A stretch of DNA of 43,079 bases, taken from Anaerolineales bacterium UBA7227. Lineage in GTDB: Bacteria; Chloroflexota; Anaerolineae; Anaerolineales; Villigracilaceae. This document shows, in pieces, positions 14,073-19,932 of this stretch. The position numbers were made by a program, and so were the translations under genes. Each line of letters opens with the position of its first letter. Position 1 is the stretch's first letter. The stretch lies in NCBI GenBank assembly GCA_002473085.1, contig DKTP01000009.1:1-43079 (forward strand), given 5' to 3'. The notes below the pieces were generated by a model. The model was not told the origin of the DNA. It made no database searches and worked only from the letters and a program-made list of their open reading frames with translations.

Positions 14073-14076
14073 TTTT

Positions 14077-14763
14077 CTACTCGACCACTTGCGCCACAGC
14101 CCTCAATCCATCCCTATCCAAAATCTGGATTTGATGACGCGCAACGCGAATCATCCCATCCGACGATAGTTTCCGAAGGGCGCGATTGACCACATCGGGG
14201 ACAGTGCCAAGACGGAAGGCCATTTCGGCCTGCGTCGCCCAGCGTCGGCGTTCGACCGACTCGCCCTCCGCCTGCTCCAGTAAAATTCGCGCGAGGCGCG
14301 CCTCCACCGAACGCAGGGATAGATCTTCCACCATACGAATAAGATGCATGACGCGCTCCGCCAGGTCTTTCACGACCTTGCGCGCCAACAAGGGGTTTTC
14401 ATCCATTAATTTTAACAGAACTGCGCGTGGAACCAGCCAAAGCACAGACGGCTCTAAAGCCGAGACAGTCGCCTGATTGGGCGAATCAGTGAACACGCTG
14501 ATACCGTTGAAGATATCTCCAGACGCGAGCATTTGTAACATCTGCTCGCGTCCATCCAACCCGATCTTGATTACTTTCAACCACCCACTCTCGATGATGT
14601 ACAATCCTGCGCAGGGTTCGCCTTCAATCAACACGACCTGCCCTGCGTCGTAGGCGCGTCGGATCGCCGACTGCGCCACCAGGTTCAGCGCGGCGTCGTC
14701 CAATCCTGAAAAATAGGAGACTGCTTTAAATAAGTTGTGGGGAAGGGACTCGCCTTGATTCAT
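14077..14763 (-). CDS. Crp/Fnr-family transcription regulator (subfamily 2, copy E)
   Basis: A 228-aa regulator closely related to the one at 10206. Shared features are VVLIEGEPCAGLYIIESGWLKV, REQMLQMLASGDIF and MVEDLSLRSVEARLARILL; the recognition helix is LGTVPDVVNRAL, again Asp where most family members have Glu, and with Pro before it. Signal unknown. A Cys sits in the GEPC element, a position that is Ala in its sister. The ATG at 14763 follows AGAGAGGAACC and is preferred over an in-frame GTG fifteen bases upstream. It is divergent from a seven-gene plus-strand operon whose activator box lies near its own -35 region, so it probably controls that operon and possibly itself. Confidence 0.87.
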   Translation of the reverse strand: MNQGESLPHNLFKAVSYFSGLDDAALNLVAQSAIRRAYDAGQVVLIEGEPCAGLYIIESGWLKVIKIGLDGREQMLQMLASGDIFNGISVFTDSPNQATVSALEPSVLWLVPRAVLLKLMDENPLLARKVVKDLAERVMHLIRMVEDLSLRSVEARLARILLEQAEGESVERRRWATQAEMAFRLGTVPDVVNRALRKLSSDGMIRVARHQIQILDRDGLRAVAQVVE

Positions 14764-14803
14764 GGTTCCTCTCTTCACGCCTCATAACGTCAACTCCGCG
14801 CTC

Positions 14804-14809
14804 ATTATA
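14804..14809 (-). promoter_or_regulatory. -10 hexamer of the fifth regulator gene
   Basis: The minus strand reads TATAAT at 14809-14804, a perfect -10 consensus, 41 bases before the ATG at 14763. The 5-4-5 palindrome at 14821-14834 overlaps where its -35 should be, so binding there would be expected to repress this promoter while activating the opposite one. Confidence 0.5.
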
Positions 14810-14820
14810 CATCTTGAATT

Positions 14821-14862
14821 CCGACTTAAGTCATTAACATGCCGGCAGACACAGCATATACT
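14821..14862 (+). promoter_or_regulatory. Class II promoter of the 14894 operon
   Basis: CCGAC-TTAA-GTCAT (14821-14834) is centred exactly 29.5 bp before a good -10 TATACT (14857-14862). Predicted start near 14869; AAGGAG precedes the ATG at 14894. The second TTGTGA-type site found in other promoters is absent here. Confidence 0.6.
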
Positions 14863-14893
14863 TGCCCGCAACTTTCAACAAGGAGAAGAGACT

Positions 14894-15283
14894 ATGAGTA
14901 TTCTCAATAAAATCGCGTCGGTTCTCGCCTTCGTCATCGGCGCAATGGCAATCTTCGCGGGCGGCAGGGTCCTGCTCGGCAACGACCCCGGCTACTACGT
15001 GATCAACTGGCTGCCGCTCTACAATTACACCATGGGCATTCTGACCCTGTTCATCACTGCTACTCTCATTTGGATGAACGGCAGGTTCGCCATGCCGGCC
15101 GCCATCGGGACATTCGGCCTGCACGCCATCGTCATGCTTATCCTGCAAACCGCCTATAGCGGCGTGGTGGCGTCTGACAGCATCCAAGCCATGACGCTGA
15201 GGCTGGTTGTCTGGGTAATCATTCTGGGTCTGATGGTTGCCCAAGCGCGCTGTCAATCGCAAAAAACAGGAAGAAAGACATGA
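14894..15283 (+). CDS. Four-span membrane protein, paralogue of the 15939 gene (copy 1)
   Basis: A 129-aa membrane protein with four hydrophobic segments. It shares with the gene at 15939 the run IFAGGRVLLG, then YYVI.WLPLYN, MG......F......W.NGR.A.P.A..TFG.H...M.ILQTAY, and VV..DSI.AMT.RL..W.I. The family is not one I can name. Short four-span proteins near redox genes include DoxX-like and other quinone-interacting proteins, but no diagnostic motif is seen. The start at 14894 has AAGGAGAAG in front. It is first after a Crp-type promoter, and a terminator-like hairpin separates it from the rest of the cluster. Confidence 0.8.
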   Translation: MSILNKIASVLAFVIGAMAIFAGGRVLLGNDPGYYVINWLPLYNYTMGILTLFITATLIWMNGRFAMPAAIGTFGLHAIVMLILQTAYSGVVASDSIQAMTLRLVVWVIILGLMVAQARCQSQKTGRKT

Positions 15284-15298
15284 TCGGCTGATGACAAT

Positions 15299-15326
15299 TT
15301 GTGATTTTTCGCACGACAAAAGTCGT
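15299..15326 (+). promoter_or_regulatory. Overlapping Crp-like and GTCG-type palindromes
   Basis: TTGTGA-TTTTTC-GCACGA (15299-15316) resembles the TTGTGA-N6-TCACAA sites elsewhere. Overlapping it is a perfect 5-4-5 palindrome, ACGAC-AAAA-GTCGT (15313-15326). Together they lie upstream of a hairpin and the BON-domain gene. No clear -10 sits at the class II distance. Confidence 0.4.
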
Positions 15327-15334
15327 ATGCAAGA

Positions 15335-15378
15335 AGCAGGTCAGTTTGTACACTGGGAACAGACTGACCTGCTTTTTT
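15335..15378 (+). terminator. Strong hairpin-plus-T-run between the 14894 and 15393 genes
   Basis: AGCAGGTCAGT (15335-15345) pairs perfectly with ACTGACCTGCT (15363-15373), followed by a run of six T. It lies only 15 bases before the BON gene start, so it ends the 14894 transcript or acts as an attenuator of the downstream genes. Confidence 0.8.
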
Positions 15379-15392
15379 GTGTGAGCGAAAAG

Positions 15393-15701
15393 ATGAGCGT
15401 CCAACCCGTAAACCCCGATGAGAAATTGCGCGCCGCGATCCTGTCCCGTTTCGCGGCGGACGACCGCACCGCCTACGCCAGCCTGCGCGTGGGCGTGCTG
15501 AATGGGATCGTCCACCTGGCGGGCGTGGTCAATTCCATCGAGACGCGCATCCTGGCTGCGGAACTGGCCGAAGAGACCGAGGGCGTACGCGGCGTGGTCA
15601 ACCGGATCGAGGCGCCCGGCGCGCCGTCTCCCTCGCGCAGCATCCAACTCTCTCCCATTCTCAAGGAGAAAACGACCCGCTATGACGAAATCCCTGAATA
15701 A
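15393..15701 (+). CDS. BON-domain protein
   Basis: A 102-aa protein. Residues about 12-75 form a BON domain (LRAAILSRFAADDRTAYASL, VGVLNGIVHLAGVVNSIETR, AELAEETEGVRGVVNRIEAP): a leading helix, a beta strand with the conserved V..G.V.L.G.V, and the closing V.GV..V.N. BON domains bind phospholipid or small ligands and are usually periplasmic, but no signal peptide is seen here, so this one is probably cytoplasmic. The start at 15393 begins MSVQPVNPDE; the frame upstream crosses the terminator. Its end overlaps the next gene by 20 bases, suggesting co-expression with the membrane proteins that follow. Confidence 0.85.
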   Translation: MSVQPVNPDEKLRAAILSRFAADDRTAYASLRVGVLNGIVHLAGVVNSIETRILAAELAEETEGVRGVVNRIEAPGAPSPSRSIQLSPILKEKTTRYDEIPE

Positions 15702-15942
15702 ATGGCTGCGGAAGATCCATCGCTGGATCGCCGTGCCGACCGCCATTACCATCCCCTTCGGCATAACCTTCAAACTGCTTGGGGACCCGGAACTCATGGC
15801 ATTATGGAAAAAGTGGGATGTCGTGCAATCGCCTTTGATCCTGACCCTGGCTATCACGGGCGGTTACCTGTACCTGCTTCCCTATATTGTCAAAGGCCAA
15901 CGCAAGAGAAAAAACCGCCAGGGCGAAATGGCAGTCCGATGA
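15682..15942 (+). CDS. Small two-span membrane protein with a PepSY-like N-terminal motif
   Basis: An 86-aa protein starting MTKSLNKWLRKIHRWIAVP. The LRKIHRW start followed at once by a hydrophobic span resembles the first helix of PepSY-associated membrane proteins, in which the His lies at the membrane surface. The second span is about residues 50-70 (LILTLAITGGYLYLLPYIV), and the tail is basic. It starts within the end of the BON gene and its stop overlaps the next ATG (ATGA, 15939-15942). No function is assignable beyond membership of this coupled operon. Confidence 0.75.
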   Translation: MTKSLNKWLRKIHRWIAVPTAITIPFGITFKLLGDPELMALWKKWDVVQSPLILTLAITGGYLYLLPYIVKGQRKRKNRQGEMAVR

Positions 15943-16340
15943 AAAGTACAAATCATTCCGCGTACAATCGAATTGCCGCGCTTCTGGCTTTGGTGATCGG
16001 GCTGATGGCGATCTTCGCAGGCGGCAGGGTATTGCTCGGCATCCTGCCCGATTATTACGTGATCGACTGGCTGCCCGTTTACAACTTCATAATGGGCGCG
16101 GTCTCGGCTTTCTTTTCGTCCATCGTCATTTGGAAAAACGGCAGGCTTGCCCTGCCAGTGGCGGGCGCGACATTTGGAGCTCATCTTACGGTGATGGCCA
16201 TCCTGCAAACTGCCTATCACAATGTGGTCGCCCCCGACAGCATCGTAGCCATGACAGTGCGCCTGATCATCTGGGCAATCATTGCAGGATTATTAGCCGC
16301 CCAGCAACGAATCAAAAACCGCGAATGGAGCATTCGATGA
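15939..16340 (+). CDS. Four-span membrane protein, paralogue of the 14894 gene (copy 2)
   Basis: A 133-aa membrane protein whose core aligns along its length with the 129-aa protein at 14894: IFAGGRVLLGILPDYYVIDW, WKNGRLALPVAG, TFGAHLTVMAILQTAYHNVV, DSIVAMTVRL. The identical placement of Gly, Trp, Arg and His residues in helix turns marks a recent duplication that was then separated by the BON and PepSY-like genes. Start and stop both overlap their neighbours as ATGA, so it is translationally coupled on both sides. Function unknown. Confidence 0.8.
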   Translation: MKSTNHSAYNRIAALLALVIGLMAIFAGGRVLLGILPDYYVIDWLPVYNFIMGAVSAFFSSIVIWKNGRLALPVAGATFGAHLTVMAILQTAYHNVVAPDSIVAMTVRLIIWAIIAGLLAAQQRIKNREWSIR

Positions 16341-16690
16341 AGACCATAAAAACATTCGAGACCGAGGAAATTCCCAACCCTCACTTCATCAGCGCGCGCG
16401 TTCTGCATTCGAGCGAGGCCGCGCAGTTTGAACACTTGATCCTGGAGCCGGGCCAGGAACAGAAGAAACACGTGGCCTACACCGCCGTCCACTTGTACAT
16501 CCTGGAAGGGACGGGCGTTTTGGAAGCCGGCGGCGAGACCATCACGCTTTCAGCCGATATGCTTGTTGAAATGCCGCCCGAAACCCGCCACCGACTAGTC
16601 AACAATGGGACGTCGCGCCTGCGCGTGCTGAACGTCAAAGCGCCGCGCCCGGCCAAGCCCACTCACATTGTGGCAGAGAAAAAGAGCTGA
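16337..16690 (+). CDS. Cupin-domain protein
   Basis: A 117-aa single-domain cupin. The two cupin motifs are recognisable: the first region has EPGQEQKKHVAYTAVHLYIL, with His residues and the Glu of LEGTG, and the second has MPPETRHRLVNNG. The usual metal ligands (two His and a Glu in motif 1, a His in motif 2) are roughly conserved, so a metal-binding jelly roll is likely. Small stand-alone cupins are often sensors or dioxygenase-like, so no reaction can be named. Its ATG overlaps the preceding stop (ATGA) and the next gene starts one base after its stop, so it is embedded in the operon. Confidence 0.85.
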   Translation: MKTIKTFETEEIPNPHFISARVLHSSEAAQFEHLILEPGQEQKKHVAYTAVHLYILEGTGVLEAGGETITLSADMLVEMPPETRHRLVNNGTSRLRVLNVKAPRPAKPTHIVAEKKS

Positions 16691-16691
16691 C

Positions 16692-17186
16692 ATGCCCCCC
16701 CAAACGCTTGTTTTCGCCCTGGTCTCATTCCTGCACGATCTGTTCACCATCATCTGGATGGGCGGAATAGTTGTCGCTGCGGCGGTCTTCCTGCCGGCAG
16801 TGAAAGAGTCCCTCGGCGCGGGTCCGCAAACCAAGAAAGTGATGAGCGCCTTCCAGAAGCGGCAGAGCGTTTGGGTGTACGTCAGCATGGCGGGTTTGAT
16901 CCTGACAGGCCTGTTGATGAATAACCGCAGTCCAGAATTCAGGGCGCTGTTTTCATTTGGAAACGCGTATTCGACGGCGTTGTCCATCAAACATATTCTC
17001 GTGCTTGTCCTGATCGGTATTTCTCTCTATCGCTCCCTCGTTCTCGGACGTGACGCGTCCGCGCCTGCGCCCGCCAGGGAGCGGCTGAACGTTCAGCTTT
17101 TATTTATCAACGCCGCGCTGGCTGTCATCGTGCTTTTGGTCAGCGGTTTCGTGGCCGCGCTAGCTAAACCGCTCTCGGGCGGATAA
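16692..17186 (+). CDS. CopD-like four-span membrane protein
   Basis: A 164-aa integral membrane protein with four spans. Its start, LVSFLHDLFTIIWMGGIVVA, and the later KHILVLVLIGISLYRS resemble the CopD domain (H.l....w.Gg...., then ..K..l.......), which is associated with copper import and also occurs in haem-binding membrane proteins. His15 in LHD and the His of IKHIL are at the positions that bind metal or haem in CopD-type proteins. The start at 16692 leaves a one-base gap after the cupin. A copper or haem link would fit the oxidase-like genes nearby, but this is inference. Confidence 0.7.
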   Translation: MPPQTLVFALVSFLHDLFTIIWMGGIVVAAAVFLPAVKESLGAGPQTKKVMSAFQKRQSVWVYVSMAGLILTGLLMNNRSPEFRALFSFGNAYSTALSIKHILVLVLIGISLYRSLVLGRDASAPAPARERLNVQLLFINAALAVIVLLVSGFVAALAKPLSGG

Positions 17187-17206
17187 TAACCAAAACAGGA
17201 GAAAAA

Positions 17207-18022
17207 ATGAAAAATAACCACAAGCTCGGAGCCATTCTCGCCGTACTCGGCATTGTGGCAGGACTTCTTTGTCTGTACTTTATCGCGGACACCTACAACA
17301 CCGTCATTCACACGCACTTTGCCGCGGGCGAATGGGAGGAAAGCAATACCGTTCGTCTCGTTTACGCGGTCTTGGGTTGGCTGGGAACAGCCGCCGGCGC
17401 GCTTTCCGCCTCCGTGTTGTGGGGCTTTCTCAAGAAGCAGGACTGGGCATGGTTCTGGGGCGCGGTGGCCGCGACCATTCTCCTGCTGGCTGGTTTCTTC
17501 CCGATGATCCCCGCCGCAGACAGCGGATTGCCCGTCCCGACCATGTGGGTCTTCCTGCTGGCCGCCGTGATGTGGTTCGGAATGTTGTTCATCGGCGGCG
17601 TCCAAAAGGGAATTATTGGATTGACCTTCACCGCCGGCCTGGCGTACGTGCTGACCTTCATTGACGGCGTTGCGCCGGTCTCCAAATTCCAAACCACCTT
17701 CCAGGCGCCGACCGCCTTCGTCGAGAACGCCAACACATTCTGGAATGGGCTGTACGTTCTTTCGCAGCAGGTGAACTGGTGGGGCGCGGCGGCCTGGGCA
17801 GTCTTTATTTTCGCGGCGCTTAAGCGGAAGTCGTGGGCGGCTCCCGTGGGCATTTTCGCGGCCGTCATGTCCATGATCGGCGGATACCCCATGGGCATCC
17901 ACAACGTAGCGGAGGTCCAGCGCTTCTCGATGTTCCTGCCCGCGCCCATCTTAAGCACCATACTGCTGATCGTGCTGTTACTGCCCGGCACGCAGAAAAT
18001 GCTGGGCGTTGAACAATCTTAA
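17207..18022 (+). CDS. Polytopic membrane protein, accessory-region family (copy 4)
   Basis: A 271-aa protein with about eight hydrophobic segments. It is a clear paralogue of the gene at 18145: both have KLG..LA..GI..GLL, a QDWAWFWGAVAAT-type block, GFFPMIP....GLP.PT.WVFL, FGMLFIGGV.K, TFTAGLAYVLTFIDGV and QVNWWGAA.WA.FIF...K.KSW. The W-x-F-W ... GFFPMIP...G.P.P block also matches the middle of the 3695/5580/8301 family more distantly, so all five are probably one superfamily. It follows the CopD-like gene by 20 bases with GGAG before the ATG. Unknown function. Confidence 0.85.
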   Translation: MKNNHKLGAILAVLGIVAGLLCLYFIADTYNTVIHTHFAAGEWEESNTVRLVYAVLGWLGTAAGALSASVLWGFLKKQDWAWFWGAVAATILLLAGFFPMIPAADSGLPVPTMWVFLLAAVMWFGMLFIGGVQKGIIGLTFTAGLAYVLTFIDGVAPVSKFQTTFQAPTAFVENANTFWNGLYVLSQQVNWWGAAAWAVFIFAALKRKSWAAPVGIFAAVMSMIGGYPMGIHNVAEVQRFSMFLPAPILSTILLIVLLLPGTQKMLGVEQS

Positions 18023-18049
18023 GGCCTTATACTACCGGTATAGCGCGAG

Positions 18050-18079
18050 GTCAGACAGGCGTTTTCCAACGCCTGTCTG
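18050..18079. other. Perfect 13-bp hairpin between two paralogous membrane genes
   Basis: TCAGACAGGCGTT (18050-18062) and AACGCCTGTCTGA (18067-18079) with a TTCC loop. No T run follows on either strand, so it may be an mRNA boundary or stabilising element rather than a terminator. Confidence 0.6.
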
Positions 18080-18144
18080 AAGCGCAAAACAGACTCCCAG
18101 CGTCGGGCCTTGCGCTGTAATACTACTTGAACAGGAGGTTCGCC

Positions 18145-18936
18145 ATGAAAGGCAACAACAAACTTGGAGTAGCGTTGGCGATCGTCGGCATTCTGACCGG
18201 ACTGCTCGTACTGTTCCTGATGTCGGACATCTATCAGGTCAACATTGACGGCAAGATGGCTGGAGAACGCCCCGACGAAGCCATCACCGTGCAGATCGTC
18301 TTCGCCCTATTGAGCTGGCTGGGCGTGGCGGCAGGGGCGCTGTGGGTGATGGTCTTGTACGGATTCTTGAACGGAGCCAAATGGGCCTGGTTCTGGGGGA
18401 CGGTGGCCGCGACCGTGCAGATCCTGGCGGGATTCTTTCCGATGATCCCGCCCTCCAGCATTGGGCTGCCCGCGCCGACCATCTGGGTGTTCCTGATCGC
18501 GTTCGCGCTGTGGTTCGGGATGCTCCTCATCGGCGGCGTGGACAAGAAAATCATCGCGGTCGCGTTCGTAAGCGGGCTGGCGTACGTGCTGACGTTCATT
18601 GACGGCGTCGGCGCGATCTCCCGCCACCAGACCGAGGCGAAAGGCTTCGTCAGTTCGATATACGCCATGTCGCAGATGGTGAACTGGTGGGGCGCGGCGG
18701 TTTGGGCGTCCTTCATCTTTGGGCTGGTGAAAGGCAAATCGTGGACGCTGCCCGTCGGAGTCTTTGCGGCGGCCATGTCCATGTTCGGCGGATTCCCCGT
18801 CGGCGTGACGGACGTGATCGTGAAGGGCAGATTCTCCATGTTCCTGGTCGCGCCTGTGATGAGCACGGCTTTACTGGTCTACCTGCTTCGTCCATCTACA
18901 CGCAAGATGATCGAAGCCTGGAACGCGTCGAACTGA
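18145..18936 (+). CDS. Polytopic membrane protein, accessory-region family (copy 5)
   Basis: A 263-aa protein with about eight hydrophobic segments that aligns end to end with the 17207 product, including NGAKWAWFWGTVAATVQILA, GFFPMIPPSSIGLPAPTIWV, LLIGGVDKKII, LAYVLTFIDGVGAIS, QMVNWWGAAVW and GKSWTLPVGVFAA. Conservation is highest in the Trp/Phe-rich membrane segments and the turn IDGVG, the likely functional surface. The start is decided by AGGAGG eight bases before the ATG at 18145; an in-frame ATG-like start at 18127 lies before it. A local tandem duplication is the simplest origin. Confidence 0.85.
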   Translation: MKGNNKLGVALAIVGILTGLLVLFLMSDIYQVNIDGKMAGERPDEAITVQIVFALLSWLGVAAGALWVMVLYGFLNGAKWAWFWGTVAATVQILAGFFPMIPPSSIGLPAPTIWVFLIAFALWFGMLLIGGVDKKIIAVAFVSGLAYVLTFIDGVGAISRHQTEAKGFVSSIYAMSQMVNWWGAAVWASFIFGLVKGKSWTLPVGVFAAAMSMFGGFPVGVTDVIVKGRFSMFLVAPVMSTALLVYLLRPSTRKMIEAWNASN

Positions 18937-18969
18937 ACAGGCGCGCGCCGCGTCGACTGTCTTGTTGAC

Positions 18970-19011
18970 GGCCTCCGCCCAATCGAACTTTGATCCTCGC
19001 GGGCGGAGGCC
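18970..19011. other. GC-rich hairpin after the 18145 gene
   Basis: GGCCTCCGCCC (18970-18980) pairs with GGGCGGAGGCC (19001-19011), 20-nt loop. No clear T run. The rest of the 257-base gap before 19194 holds only the promoter at 19085-19134. Confidence 0.55.
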
Positions 19012-19084
19012 GCCCAGGGACAGGCGCGCCGCAGACCGGGCCGAGGAGGCCGCGCCCGCCTCAAAGTCCAGGTGTGAAGCGGAT

Positions 19085-19134
19085 TTGTGACCAATGTCAC
19101 AGAAATTGACGACCATTTGTATGATAATTCACAT
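19085..19134 (+). promoter_or_regulatory. Tandem Crp-type sites at the promoter of the 19194 gene
   Basis: TTGTGA-CCAATG-TCACAG (19085-19102) is the best Crp/HcpR-type palindrome in the window. A second one, TTGTAT-GATAAT-TCACAT (19117-19134), has its centre exactly 32 bp downstream and contains a -10-like GATAAT. The first is thus in the -41.5 position and the second over the -10, the same plan as other promoters here. Confidence 0.65.
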
Positions 19135-19193
19135 ATCCAATATCTCCCATCCGTGTTATAAGACTCAAACCATCCAAAAAGGAGAATGCACAA

Positions 19194-19802
19194 ATGGCGC
19201 CACTAAAAGACATCATCTTTCTGCTTCTGACCGGCGGCCTGGCCGCCTACCTTTGCTGGTATTTCTGGCGAAGGTATAATCTGCACAAAGCGCTGCATAA
19301 CCTGTACTATTTGATGGGTTTTGCGGTGCTTTTAGTTTCAGGCCTGTTGCTGATCTTCCTCGGCCTCGGCATCCTGTCTTCGCCCTATGTGCTGACTGTG
19401 GCGAGCCTGATCCCGCTCGGCATTTCCATGGGACTGGCTGAGGAGTACTTCCCTTCATGGAAGAAGTACTTCAAGTGGTTCGTGACCATCGGCATCCTGG
19501 CGATTGCCATCACCAGCATCGGCGGGATGGAAGCGCTGAAGAAGATTGCCGTGCCGCTCTTCCACGGCGCGGCGGGACTGGTGGTCTTCCTGGGTCCGTT
19601 CTTTGCCAAAGGCGCCCCGAAGGGCTTCTTCTGGGTCGGAATTGGCGGACTGCTCATCGGCCTGGGCGGGATCGCGCTGGCGTTCATCTCGATGGGCGCG
19701 CAGCTGCTGTTTTTCAGCCCGTCCTTTGTGATGTTGATCCTCACTCCCCTGCTCTTCCTGATGACCGGCGCGTTCGCGCTGGGATTTGCGAGAAAAGGCT
19801 AG
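19194..19802 (+). CDS. Six-span membrane protein, paralogue of the 23303 gene
   Basis: A 202-aa protein with six or seven hydrophobic segments. It aligns with the product of 23303: SGLLLIFLGLGILSSPYVLT, SLIPLGISMGLAEEY, LFHGAAGLVVFLGPF, GIGGLLIGLGGIALAFI, LLFLMTGAFALGF. The His of FHG (VHG in the paralogue) is the one conserved polar residue in a span and could bind a ligand. No enzyme family is recognised. It has a strong Crp-type promoter and AAGGAG before the ATG at 19194. It precedes the HxH membrane protein at 19933 but is separated from it by a hairpin and a further promoter. Confidence 0.82.
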   Translation: MAPLKDIIFLLLTGGLAAYLCWYFWRRYNLHKALHNLYYLMGFAVLLVSGLLLIFLGLGILSSPYVLTVASLIPLGISMGLAEEYFPSWKKYFKWFVTIGILAIAITSIGGMEALKKIAVPLFHGAAGLVVFLGPFFAKGAPKGFFWVGIGGLLIGLGGIALAFISMGAQLLFFSPSFVMLILTPLLFLMTGAFALGFARKG

Positions 19803-19808
19803 CAAGCA

Positions 19809-19839
19809 GACTTCGGAAGTCGCCAAGGCTTCCGAAGTC
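19809..19839. other. Hairpin after the 19194 gene, related in sequence to the 3380 repeats
   Basis: GACTTCGGAAG (19809-19819) and CTTCCGAAGTC (19829-19839) form an 11-bp stem. The arm sequence TTCGGAA also makes up the arms of the tandem hairpins at 3380-3572. A T-rich stretch begins only at 19851, so termination is possible but not strong. Confidence 0.5.
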
Positions 19840-19854
19840 CATCTTCGGCATTAT

Positions 19855-19902
19855 TTGTCTTTTGTCAAAGACGCACGGCCTGACTTGTGATATATTACAC
19901 AG
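19855..19902 (+). promoter_or_regulatory. Crp/Fnr-type promoter of the HxH membrane protein operon
   Basis: TTGTC-TTTT-GTCAA (19855-19868, one mismatch between arms) is centred exactly 29.5 bp before the extended -10 TGA-TATATT (19891-19896), which lies in TTGTGA-TATATT-ACACAG (19885-19902). Predicted start near 19903; AGGAG precedes the ATG at 19933. Confidence 0.6.
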
Positions 19903-19932
19903 GCGACAAAAATCCATTTAGGAGTATATCCG

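Noticed and set aside
18050..18079. Intrinsic terminator
   Set aside because: The stem is strong but no T run follows on either strand, so it is reported only as a hairpin.
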